Of a stretch of 64,000 nucleotides of DNA, positions 25,337 to 33,676 are shown in pieces (the first letter of the stretch is position 1; each line of letters begins with the position of its first letter). The notes beneath the pieces were generated by a model, which saw only the letters and a list, made by a program, of their open reading frames with translations, did no database searches and was not told the DNA's origin. The position numbers and the translations under genes are program-made. The stretch is taken from the NCBI GenBank assembly GCA_963662645.2, contig OY759762.1, positions 2,728,001 to 2,792,000 on the forward strand, in the 5' to 3' direction. The DNA is from Aldehydirespirator sp963662645 (GTDB taxonomy: Bacteria > Actinomycetota > Acidimicrobiia > Acidimicrobiales > Aldehydirespiratoraceae).

Positions 25337-26863
25337 ATGGCGACCGCAGCCAGCTTCGAGGAGAACCTTGCCGCCGCCCGCCGGCACCTGGCTCGTTTCG
25401 CGGCCGAACCGACACTGCACTTGATCGATGGCGGACCCGCCGCCAGCACCTCGGGCGAGACGTTCGCCAATGCCTCGCCCATCGACGGGATGCATCTCGG
25501 CGATGTGGCATCGGGAGATGCAAGCGATATCGCGGCCGCGGCCTCCGCGGCTTGCGCCAGTTTCGAGGAGTGGTCGGCCACCTCTGGCGAGCAGCGCAAG
25601 CGGATCCTGCATGCGGTGGCCGATGCCATCGTGGATCGGGCCGGCGAGATCGCGGTGGTGGAATCGGTGGACACCGGGCAGGCCATCCGCTTCATGTCGT
25701 CGGCCGCGCTGCGGGGCGCGGAGAACTTCCGGTTCTTCGCCGACCGGGCCCCGGCCGCGTCGGACGGTCTGTCCCTGCCATCGGTCCATCACCTCAACTA
25801 CACCAGCCGCCGGGCCATCGGGCCGGTGGGGGTGATCACGCCGTGGAACACGCCGTTCATGCTGTCCACCTGGAAGATCGCCCCTGCGCTGGCTGCGGGC
25901 TGCACGGTGGTGCACAAGCCGGCGGAGTGGAGCCCGCTCACCGCCTGCCTGCTGGCTGAGATCGCGCTCGACGCCGGCCTGCCCCCCGGCGTGCTCAACG
26001 TGGTCCACGGCGCGGGCGAGACCGCTGGCCGGGCCCTCACCGAGCATCCCGACATCGCGGCCATCGCCTTCGTGGGCGAATCGGCCACCGGGTCCCTCAT
26101 TCAGGCCCAGTCGGCGGCCACCCTCAAGCGTCTCCACTTCGAGTTGGGCGGCAAGAACCCGGTGATCGTTTTCGACGACGCCGATCTCGACCGCGCGCTC
26201 GACGCCGCGGTGTTCATGATCTACAGCCTCAACGGCGAGCGCTGCACCAGTTCCAGCCGCCTGCTGGTGCAGCGCAGCATCTACGACGACTTCACCCGGC
26301 GGCTGGCGGCCAAGCTGCGCAACATACGTGTGGGCCACCCGCTCGATCCCCGCACCGTTGTCGGCCCGCTGATCCACCCCCGCCACTGTGACAAGGTGCG
26401 CAGCTACATCGAGTTGGCCTCAGCCGAGGGCGCCACCGTGGTCGAGGGCACTGGATGGGCCGAGGCCCCAGCCGGGGGCAACTTCGTGACGCCCGTACTG
26501 TTCACAGGGGCTACCAACGACATGCGCATCGCCCGCGAGGAGATCTTCGGCCCCGCGCTGACCGCGATCGCCTTCGACGACGAGGCCGACGCGGTCGCCA
26601 TCGCCAACGACACCGACTACGGGCTGGCTGCCTACGTATGGACAGGCGACGTGGGCCGGGCCCACCGGGTGGCCGATGCCGTTGACGTGGGCATGGTGTG
26701 GGTCAACTCCCAGAACGTGCGCCACCTGCCTACACCGTTCGGGGGCACCAAGCGCAGCGGCATCGGCCGCGACGGCGGCGACTGGAGCTTCGACTTCTAC
26801 ATGGAGACCAAGAACGTGGCCGTCGCCTACGGTGGCCACCCCATCCCCAAGCTCGGAGGCTGA
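25337..26863 (+). CDS. hpaE: 5-carboxymethyl-2-hydroxymuconate semialdehyde dehydrogenase
   Basis: 508 residues of the aldehyde dehydrogenase family. VITPWNTPFMLSTWKIAPAL, FELGGKNPVIVFDDADLDRA with the catalytic glutamate and SLNGERCTSSSRLLVQ with the nucleophilic cysteine match HpaE (INGERCT in E. coli, recalled) better than other classes, as does the ending around VNSQNVRHLPTPFGGTK. It oxidises the ring-cleavage semialdehyde to 5-carboxymethyl-2-hydroxymuconate using NAD+. ATG at 25337 has CAGGAGA at the right distance. Three tandem palindromes separate it from the next dehydrogenase. Confidence 0.88.
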   Translation: MATAASFEENLAAARRHLARFAAEPTLHLIDGGPAASTSGETFANASPIDGMHLGDVASGDASDIAAAASAACASFEEWSATSGEQRKRILHAVADAIVDRAGEIAVVESVDTGQAIRFMSSAALRGAENFRFFADRAPAASDGLSLPSVHHLNYTSRRAIGPVGVITPWNTPFMLSTWKIAPALAAGCTVVHKPAEWSPLTACLLAEIALDAGLPPGVLNVVHGAGETAGRALTEHPDIAAIAFVGESATGSLIQAQSAATLKRLHFELGGKNPVIVFDDADLDRALDAAVFMIYSLNGERCTSSSRLLVQRSIYDDFTRRLAAKLRNIRVGHPLDPRTVVGPLIHPRHCDKVRSYIELASAEGATVVEGTGWAEAPAGGNFVTPVLFTGATNDMRIAREEIFGPALTAIAFDDEADAVAIANDTDYGLAAYVWTGDVGRAHRVADAVDVGMVWVNSQNVRHLPTPFGGTKRSGIGRDGGDWSFDFYMETKNVAVAYGGHPIPKLGG

Positions 26864-26874
26864 CCCTCCGTCTA

Positions 26875-27069
26875 CCGAATTGGCAGCATTTGGGCCCCTA
26901 TAGGGCGCGTATTGCTGCCAGTTCGGGTGCGGTGTCTGTTGTCCGGCCGAATTGGCAGCGTTGTGCACGGATGGCGTGCGTATTGCTGCCAGTTCGGGTG
27001 CGGTGTCTGCTGTCCGGCCGAATTGGCAGCGTTTGGGCCCCTATAGGGTGCGTTCTGCTGCCAGTTCGG
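26875..27069. repeat. Three tandem palindromic repeats, family B copies 2-4
   Basis: Units 26875-26926, 26947-26996 and 27018-27069 each run from CCGAATTGGCAGC to GCTGCCAGTTCGG (inverted arms) and are joined by spacers GGTGTCTGYTGTCC; the period is 71-72 bases. Units 2 and 4 share the inner dyad GGGCCCCTATAGGG, unit 3 has a different loop. The array fills the gap between hpaE and the second dehydrogenase. Confidence 0.88.
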
Positions 27070-27088
27070 GTTCAGAAAGGGTGACGCG

Positions 27089-28516
27089 ATGCAGACACTG
27101 ATGTTGATCGACGGGAGCTGGCAGGACAAGGCCGACGCCGCGCGGATCGAGGTGCTCGACCCGGCCACCGGGGACGGCATCGCGGAAGTGGCTGCGGGCG
27201 GACCGGCAGAGGCCGTGGCGGCCTGCGACGCGGCCGCGGCCGCTCAGCCCGCCTGGGCCGCGGCCCCGCCCAGGGTCCGCTCGGAGATCCTGCGCGAATG
27301 TCACCGGATCCTGCTGGAGCACACCGACGAGTTGGCCGACCTGATCACCCTCGAGCACGGCAAGCCCCGGGCCGACGCGGCGGGGGAGGTGGCCTACGCA
27401 GCCGAGTTCTTCCGCTGGAACGCCGAGGAGACCGTGCGCATCCACGGCACGATCAGCACTGCTCCGGGCGGCGACAAGCGCATCATCACCCGCCATCCGC
27501 CGGTCGGCGTGGTGGTGATGATCACCCCGTGGAACTTCCCGGCCGCCATGATCACCCGCAAGCTGGCCCCGGCACTGGGCGCGGGCAACACGGTGGTCAT
27601 CAAGCCGCCCCGGGAGGCGCCTCTCACTGCGCTCAGGGTCGGCGAGCTGCTGGCGGAGGCCGGTGTGCCGCCGGGTGTTGTCAACCTGGTGCCCACCACT
27701 GCCTCGGGTCCGTGGTTCGACGCCGCGGTGGACCATCGGGCGGTGCGCATGGTGTCGTTCACCGGCTCCACCGAGGTGGGGCGGGTGCTGCTGCGGCGCT
27801 GCGCCGACCGGGTCCTCAAGACGGTGATGGAACTGGGAGGCAATGCACCCTTCGTGGTGTTTGCCGACGCCGACCTGGAGGCCGCTGTCGCCGGTGCGAT
27901 GGTGGCCAAGATGCGCCACTCGGCCGAGACCTGCACTGCGGCCAACCGGTTCTTCGTGGAGGCGCCGGTCCACGACGAGTTCGTCGAGCGCCTGGCTGCC
28001 GCTATGGGGTCGATGAAGGTCGGAAGCGGGTTCGATCCCGAGGTCACCTGCGGCCCGATGATCAACTCCGATGCGATCAACAACATCGACCGGCTGGTGC
28101 AGGGCGCCATCAACGGCGGGGCCAGCGCCGTCACCGGCGGCTCCGCCATCGACGGGCCCGGATTCTTCTACGAGCCCACTGTGCTCGGCGGGGTGGACCC
28201 GGCCGCACCCATCACCCGCGAGGAGATCTTCGGACCGGTCGCCCCGGTGGCCAGCTTCACCGACACCGACGCCATGATCGCCGCGGCCAACGACACCGAG
28301 ATGGGTCTGATCGGCTACGTCTACACCGAGGACCTGGCCAGGGGCCTGAACGTCAGCGAGCGCATCGAGGCCGGCATGATCGGCCTCAACCGGGGCGCGG
28401 TGTCGGACCCGGCCGCACCCTTCGGCGGCATGAAGCAGTCCGGCCTCGGCCGCGAGGGTGCCAGCGAGGGCATCTACGAGTTCTGCGAAACCCAGTACAT
28501 AGCCGCCAACTGGTGA
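27089..28516 (+). CDS. gabD: NAD(P)-dependent succinate-semialdehyde dehydrogenase
   Basis: 475 residues of the SSADH branch of aldehyde dehydrogenases: ITPWNFPAAMITRKLAPALG, KPPREAPLTALRVGEL, VSFTGSTEVGRVLL, MELGGNAPFVVFADADLE with the catalytic glutamate and AETCTAANRFFV with the catalytic cysteine; it ends QYIAANW. Succinic semialdehyde is the aldehyde product of the homoprotocatechuate route, so this gene fits as the last step. It has AAAGGG upstream of ATG 27089. A 30-base copy of its 3' end lies at 42220-42251. Confidence 0.82.
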   Translation: MQTLMLIDGSWQDKADAARIEVLDPATGDGIAEVAAGGPAEAVAACDAAAAAQPAWAAAPPRVRSEILRECHRILLEHTDELADLITLEHGKPRADAAGEVAYAAEFFRWNAEETVRIHGTISTAPGGDKRIITRHPPVGVVVMITPWNFPAAMITRKLAPALGAGNTVVIKPPREAPLTALRVGELLAEAGVPPGVVNLVPTTASGPWFDAAVDHRAVRMVSFTGSTEVGRVLLRRCADRVLKTVMELGGNAPFVVFADADLEAAVAGAMVAKMRHSAETCTAANRFFVEAPVHDEFVERLAAAMGSMKVGSGFDPEVTCGPMINSDAINNIDRLVQGAINGGASAVTGGSAIDGPGFFYEPTVLGGVDPAAPITREEIFGPVAPVASFTDTDAMIAAANDTEMGLIGYVYTEDLARGLNVSERIEAGMIGLNRGAVSDPAAPFGGMKQSGLGREGASEGIYEFCETQYIAANW

Positions 28517-28690
28517 GGTTCGAGCACTAGAACGAACCCTGGTTGACCCCGCAGTTACTGGCACCTGTCGGTCTAGGTCACAGGGCACTCCAAAACGGCT
28601 TACGACAATGGAGGCCATCGTCGGTATTGAGATGATCGCGAACATGGCCGAGGCTGTGCTCGGCCTTGAGCAGCAAGGAGGATTCTGAGC

Positions 28691-30127
28691 ATGGACAGGG
28701 ATGCCGTGTCGGTAGCCGTCTCGGGATGCTGGCGAGACGAGATCATTGGCGAGCTTGAGCGTTACATCGCGATACCGGCGTTGTCGCCGGCCTTCGACGC
28801 CGGCTGGGAGGAGTCAGGTCACATCGAGGCCGCGGTGCATCAGGTGTCGGCGTGGATGTCGTCGCGGCCGGTTGCGGGGATGACGGTTGAGGTTCAGCGC
28901 CTGCCGGGGCGAACCCCACTGATCGTCGCCGAGGTGGAGCCTTTCGGCGTTCAGCCCCCCGACGACGCCGGTAACTCCACGGTGGTGCTCTATGGGCATC
29001 TGGACAAGCAGCCGGAGATGACAGGATGGCGCGACGGGCTCGGGCCGTGGACACCGGTGCGCGACGGCGACCGGCTCTACGGGCGAGGTGGCGCCGACGA
29101 CGGCTACGCGGCCTTCGCCAGCCTCGCCGCCATCGAGGCGGTCCAGGCCTGCGGCGGCAGCCACAGCCGGTGCCTGGTGCTGATCGAGGCCTCCGAGGAG
29201 TCCGGCAGCCCCGACTTAATGGCCCATCTCGCCACGCTCGGGGACCGCCTCGGAGACGTGGCACTGCTGGTGTGTCTCGACTCCGGCTGCGCGACCTACG
29301 ACACGATGTGGCTCACCACTTCGCTTCGCGGATTGGTGGAAGCGACGCTGCGGGTGGACGTGATCGCCGAGGGCTGGCACAGCGGCATGGCCAGCGGTTT
29401 GGTGCCGTCGTCGTTCCGGCTGGCCCGCATCCTGCTGGACCGCATCGAGGACCCAGCCAGCGGCCGGGTGCTGCTGGGCACGGCCAATGTCGAGATCCCG
29501 CCCCACCGGATCTCGGAGGCTCGGGCCATGGCGGAGCTGCTCGGCGGCACCGGCGAGGACTTCGGCCTGATCGGGGACCTCCAGTTGATGGAGGAGGACC
29601 CTGCCGAGGGGCTGCTGGCCCGCACGTGGCGCCCCGCTCTCAGCGTCACCGGAGCCGACGGGCTGCCACCGACCTCGTCGGCTGGCAACGTGCTGCGGCC
29701 CTACACCGCCTTCAGGCTGAGTCTGCGCCTGCCGCCTACGGCCAGCGTGGAAGCCACTACGTCAGAGCTGGTCGACCGACTCAGCGCCGATCCGCCGCTT
29801 CAGGCGTCGGTGAGTGTCGATGAAGTTGAGTGGGCTGACGGGTGGGACGCCCCCAATTTGGCGCCCTGGCTGGCCGATGCCCTTCACGACAGCGCTCGGC
29901 GCCACTTCGAGCAGCCCCTGCAGCTCTTCGGGGAGGGGGGCAGCATTCCTTTCATAGGCATGCTCGGCGAGATGTTCCCCCAAGCCCAGTTTGTCGTGAC
30001 CGGGGTTCTGGGTCCAGAGTCCAACGCCCACGGCCCCAACGAGTTCCTGCACCTGGGCTATGCCGAGAAGCTCACCGGCTGCATCGCCGACATCCTCCAC
30101 GCGGAGGCCGTCCGCCCGCAGCGCTGA
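28691..30127 (+). CDS. M20-family metallopeptidase (dipeptidase-like)
   Basis: 478 residues. The two-zinc site is seen in LYGHLDKQPE, GRGGADDGYAAF, EASEESGSPD, LVCLDSG and the late GVLGPESNAHGPNE. A dimerisation domain lies in between. Relatives hydrolyse dipeptides or N-acylated amino acids in the cytoplasm. AAGGAGG nine bases before ATG 28691 is an excellent ribosome site. With the dipeptide-type importer and PutA nearby, a role in peptide use is plausible. It converges with the M29-like gene, ending 12 bases away. Confidence 0.88.
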   Translation: MDRDAVSVAVSGCWRDEIIGELERYIAIPALSPAFDAGWEESGHIEAAVHQVSAWMSSRPVAGMTVEVQRLPGRTPLIVAEVEPFGVQPPDDAGNSTVVLYGHLDKQPEMTGWRDGLGPWTPVRDGDRLYGRGGADDGYAAFASLAAIEAVQACGGSHSRCLVLIEASEESGSPDLMAHLATLGDRLGDVALLVCLDSGCATYDTMWLTTSLRGLVEATLRVDVIAEGWHSGMASGLVPSSFRLARILLDRIEDPASGRVLLGTANVEIPPHRISEARAMAELLGGTGEDFGLIGDLQLMEEDPAEGLLARTWRPALSVTGADGLPPTSSAGNVLRPYTAFRLSLRLPPTASVEATTSELVDRLSADPPLQASVSVDEVEWADGWDAPNLAPWLADALHDSARRHFEQPLQLFGEGGSIPFIGMLGEMFPQAQFVVTGVLGPESNAHGPNEFLHLGYAEKLTGCIADILHAEAVRPQR

Positions 30128-30139
30128 CGGGGCCCACGC

Positions 30140-31168
30140 TCAGGCGATGAGCCGGTCAGTCAATGCCGCGATCTCGGGATCGACGTAGGCGCCGTCTGCC
30201 TGGACCTGCTGATCGTCGAGCCACACCGATGGATTCAGAACCACGCCGTCGGAATGCACGGGAGAGCCGAGTTCGGTGGCGCCGATGCCGATCTGCACGC
30301 ATCCGAAGATCCGCTCATCCTCCAGAATCCGTCCCGAGGGTCGCTTGACACCGGGGTTGAATCCGTAGCAGAAGTGATCGAACATCAAGGCCTCAGCATT
30401 GCCGGAGGAACGCAGCCACTGTTCGTAGAGCTTGGCCTCCGGTCCCCCCGAGAACTCGGTCACATATCCGTCAACGATGGTCATAACAATCGGCTCGTTC
30501 AGTAGCCCGAGGCTGTCTGGAGGCCATGCCGCCCCGTCGAATGCCAGCGTCCCGTTGGCGGATTCCCGCACGACCATGCACCCGGATTGGCCACCGAGCA
30601 TCTGGGGCCAACCGCCCTCGGTGGGGGGATCCTCCCAGAACGGGTCGCCGGCAGGGTCGATTGCCATCGTGATATCGCATCCCGCTGGGTTGGTTAGCCG
30701 CAGCGTGTCGACCGCCTGCGATCGCCGGTACAGCAGCGTCTTGACTTCTTCCAACAGGGCGTTGTCCACCTTGCCGATGGTGCGGATCATCATATCCACA
30801 TCCATGCCGGTCAGTTCCACGTAAACGCAGCCGTTGGCGATGGCGGCTTCATAGGCGGTGCTGTATAGGTGGTACCCGACCGAGAAGTTGATCCAGTGGC
30901 GTGCCCGCAGCGCCGCTCCGGCCACTGGCTCGGGCACCTGTCCCACAGGCGTGCAGGTCGGATAGGTGAGAACGGTGGGCACCGCGCCGAGCGCGTGCGC
31001 AGCGGCCGCGGTGGCTCTCGCGACCCGCTGGTCGGCTTGGCTGTCGGCGGTGATCAGCACCTGTTCGCCGGACTCAACCGGCCGCACTTCTGTCAGCAGC
31101 ACCCGGGCGGCGTGGTGCAGCTCGAACTCTGCGAACTCGGGGGTCGCCTCAGTTCCCAAGATGCTCAT
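30140..31168 (-). CDS. M29 aminopeptidase / NicX-like metal-dependent protein
   Basis: 342 residues. The C-terminal GCVQIGIGATELGSPVHSDG segment, the central ELTGMDVDMMIRTIGKVDNA and the HHAARVLLTEVRPVESGEQV start resemble the M29 aminopeptidase family, which includes 2,5-dihydroxypyridine dioxygenase NicX. Which activity it has cannot be decided from sequence. It is followed on the same strand side by the Lrp gene upstream (51 bases). The peptide-use neighbourhood favours an aminopeptidase. Confidence 0.65.
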   Translation of the reverse strand: MSILGTEATPEFAEFELHHAARVLLTEVRPVESGEQVLITADSQADQRVARATAAAAHALGAVPTVLTYPTCTPVGQVPEPVAGAALRARHWINFSVGYHLYSTAYEAAIANGCVYVELTGMDVDMMIRTIGKVDNALLEEVKTLLYRRSQAVDTLRLTNPAGCDITMAIDPAGDPFWEDPPTEGGWPQMLGGQSGCMVVRESANGTLAFDGAAWPPDSLGLLNEPIVMTIVDGYVTEFSGGPEAKLYEQWLRSSGNAEALMFDHFCYGFNPGVKRPSGRILEDERIFGCVQIGIGATELGSPVHSDGVVLNPSVWLDDQQVQADGAYVDPEIAALTDRLIA

Positions 31169-31218
31169 TGCTTCTCCTCTATGTGCGTATGTGCGGGTCG
31201 GCCACGTCAGCGCAAGCG

Positions 31219-31746
31219 CTACATCGACGGGTCGCGTTCGGCCGGTGCAGATGCGTTGTCCACGGCGGTGACACCGGGGCCGTTGAGCAGGCCGGTGATG
31301 TTTATGTTGGAGTCGTACTTGATGTCGGTGATGAGATACGAGGTAACCGACAGCACCCCCGCGATGGCCTGAATCTCGTGGTGGAGCACGTGCTCCAAGT
31401 GGGACACGTCTCGGCAGAACGCATCCACCAAGAGGTCGTGATCACCGGCGATGGTGGCGATGTAGCCGGTGGCGTCGAGAGCTACGAGCGCCTCCGTGAC
31501 TTGCGCGAGCCTGTCCGGCTGGACTCTCAGCAGAAACGTTGCCTGGAGGCCGACTTCTGCTCGGCGCGGGTCCAGCCACACCCTGAGGTGCAAAGAGCCC
31601 GAGTCGCGCATCGCCGTAATGCGGTTGCGCGCCGTGCTTACCGATACGCCCACGGCTTTCGAGATCTCGCTGTAGGTCGCGCGCGCGTCTCCGCTAAGCA
31701 CCCTGAGGATGGCCTTGTCCAGGTCGTCTAACTTCAAATTTTGCAC
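31219..31746 (-). CDS. Lrp/AsnC-family transcriptional regulator
   Basis: 175 residues from GTG at 31746. The N-terminal helix-turn-helix is LDDLDKAILRVLSGDARATY then SEISKAVGVSVSTARNRITA; the RAM-type ligand domain follows (IATIAGDHDLLVDAFCRD). It ends with a 30-residue tail. It is divergent from the dipeptide-type binding protein gene, with an AT-rich region and a dyad between, so it probably controls that operon and itself in response to an amino acid. Confidence 0.9.
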   Translation of the reverse strand: MQNLKLDDLDKAILRVLSGDARATYSEISKAVGVSVSTARNRITAMRDSGSLHLRVWLDPRRAEVGLQATFLLRVQPDRLAQVTEALVALDATGYIATIAGDHDLLVDAFCRDVSHLEHVLHHEIQAIAGVLSVTSYLITDIKYDSNINITGLLNGPGVTAVDNASAPAERDPSM

Positions 31747-31764
31747 ATCCTCGCTAATTTGGAC

Positions 31765-31803
31765 TAGGATTTGCGATCCTAAGGGAGCAATATGCTAATA
31801 TAT
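31765..31803. promoter_or_regulatory. AT-rich divergent promoter with candidate Lrp site
   Basis: TAGGAT-TTGCG-ATCCTA (31765-31781) is an inverted repeat 18 bases from the regulator start, followed by AATATGCTAATATATGC, an AT-rich stretch unusual in this GC-rich window. Both fit an Lrp/AsnC site and promoter. Confidence 0.5.
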
Positions 31804-31871
31804 GCGGATGGCGAATCCACCGGAGTGTGGACTGGATCATACGCCGGGACTGGAGCGAGAGGGGAGTTCCC

Positions 31872-33587
31872 ATGAGGATCCGACACATCTTGGCGGCACT
31901 GTCGGTGCTGGCATTGCTGGCCACCGCCTGCGGCGAGGACGATGACCAAGCCGTCGATGAGCCGTCCGCGGGCGACACTGCAGTGCCCTCCAGCGACAGC
32001 GACCAACAGGATGGTGCAGCCGAGCCAGACGATCCAGAGCCGGATGGGGAGGAGGCAGCCGGTAGCGAGGCCGCCACCGACACTGGCGAGGACACGACCG
32101 CGGCCGACACCGGATGGGACCAGAGCGCGGGCCGTTTTGTGTACGCAAGCGCGTTCCCATTCGTTGACCTCGACCCGTCCTCAGCCTTCTCGGCGGAGCA
32201 CATAGTGCTACAGAACGTCTATGAGACTCTGACCAGGTTCAACCCTCCCGGATCGTCAGAACTGCTGTCTCCGGGCCTTGCTGTGGAATGGGAGTCGAAT
32301 GACGACGCCACCGCATGGACCTTCGCGCTGCGCGAAGGCGTCACGTTCCATGACGGCTCGCCGTTCAACGCCGAGGCTGTGCGGGCTTCGATTCAGAGAA
32401 CCATCGATCTGGGTCTCGGCGCGGCGTTCATATTCCTTTCCGTCGAGTCCATGGATGTAGTGGACGACCTCACGATCAGCTTCAACCTCGCCTGGCCCGC
32501 CCCGCTCGATCTCGTCATGTCGTCGAGCTTCGCGGCCTACATCATGAGCTCAGACTCCGCAGCCCAGGACAGCCAATGGTTCAACAACGGCAACGGCGCA
32601 GGCACTGGCCCGTACATGATCGAATCTGTTTCTCCCAACGAGAACGTGATCCTCAAGCGGCATGACGCCTACTGGGGTGGATGGTCCGACGGCCAGTTCG
32701 ACGAGGTGGAGTTGCGTCTCGTGGAGGATCCAGTACTGGCCGAGCAGATGATCCGCAGCGGCGACGCCGACTTCACCTTCAACCTTCCATTTGACGCTTA
32801 CCCCTCTTTGGAAGGCGAGGAGGGCCTCTCGGTGGTGAGAGGCCTGTCCATGACGAATCTGTTCGGGCTGTTGAACAACGTTCGTCTGTCCGCGGACATG
32901 CGCGAGGCGCTCGTGCTGTCCTTCCCCTACGACGACGTGGTCGACAACCTCTACGGCGGGGAGGCCACTCGAGCGGTAGGCCCGATACCGCAAACCATCT
33001 GGGGTGCGGCTGCTGGAGTGAGCCTGCCCCAAACCGATCTGGACCGCGCCGCTGAACTCCTTGCCGGAGCCGGTGTCCAAGACCTTTCGCTGACCTACAG
33101 CTATGACGTCGGCGAGGTAGAGCAGGAGCAGATCGGGGAAGTCTGGAAGGCCAACTTGGCCTCCATTGGCGTAGACCTCGTGCTCGAACCTCTCACCTGG
33201 GACGCGCGATGGGAGATCGCCCAGGGCGATCCCGCCAACGCGCAGGACATCTTCACGATGTTCTGGTACCCAACCTATGTGACGCCCACTGACTTCCTGT
33301 ACTCGCTGTATCGCTCCGAGGAAGCACCGTTCTTCAACCTCGGCTACTACAGCAACCCGGACTTCGACACGCTCCTCGACACCGCGGACGCCACCAGCGG
33401 CACAGACACCGACGCCGCCAGCCAGATGTTCCAGCAGGCCCAGCAGATCCTCATCGAGGACAACGCGGCTGTGTTCATGCTGGATGTGCCCAGCGTCTCG
33501 GTGATCAGTGCCGACGTCACCGGGTACACGCCGAATCCGGCCTACGCCAACGCGGTCCGGTTCTATGACCTGAGGCGCACGGGCTAG
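31872..33587 (+). CDS. Peptide/nickel-type ABC substrate-binding lipoprotein (SBP family 5)
   Basis: 571 residues from ATG 31872, which has GGGGAG nine bases before it. The lipobox is LLATAC (Cys18 region), followed by about 55 acidic residues of linker. The SBP_bac_5 domain shows VYETLTRFNPPG, WTFALREGVTFHDGSPFNAE and FNNGNGAGTGPYMIESV. It would bind a peptide or related solute for the permease genes at 35167-38850. An aromatic amino-acid decarboxylase gene sits between it and them. Confidence 0.9.
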   Translation: MRIRHILAALSVLALLATACGEDDDQAVDEPSAGDTAVPSSDSDQQDGAAEPDDPEPDGEEAAGSEAATDTGEDTTAADTGWDQSAGRFVYASAFPFVDLDPSSAFSAEHIVLQNVYETLTRFNPPGSSELLSPGLAVEWESNDDATAWTFALREGVTFHDGSPFNAEAVRASIQRTIDLGLGAAFIFLSVESMDVVDDLTISFNLAWPAPLDLVMSSSFAAYIMSSDSAAQDSQWFNNGNGAGTGPYMIESVSPNENVILKRHDAYWGGWSDGQFDEVELRLVEDPVLAEQMIRSGDADFTFNLPFDAYPSLEGEEGLSVVRGLSMTNLFGLLNNVRLSADMREALVLSFPYDDVVDNLYGGEATRAVGPIPQTIWGAAAGVSLPQTDLDRAAELLAGAGVQDLSLTYSYDVGEVEQEQIGEVWKANLASIGVDLVLEPLTWDARWEIAQGDPANAQDIFTMFWYPTYVTPTDFLYSLYRSEEAPFFNLGYYSNPDFDTLLDTADATSGTDTDAASQMFQQAQQILIEDNAAVFMLDVPSVSVISADVTGYTPNPAYANAVRFYDLRRTG

Positions 33588-33676
33588 CAGCGCTGGGCCC
33601 GTGAGGCTGCTGTCCCTGAAGACGCCAACCTCTCGGCCGTGACTCGGACTTGATGAGACTCCGCGAGGGGGTGCCA

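Noticed and set aside
26875..27069. Tandem repeats that could be read as a tiny CRISPR array
   Set aside because: The units are palindromic with near-identical spacers and no unique spacer sequences; no cas gene is present.
28517..28538. GGTTCG...CGAACC dyad after gabD as a terminator
   Set aside because: The stem is only six pairs and is not followed by T residues.
28608..28688. 26-codon ORF ending just before the M20 peptidase gene
   Set aside because: It has no ribosome site and no similarity to neighbours; it overlaps the ribosome site of the next gene and is likely chance.
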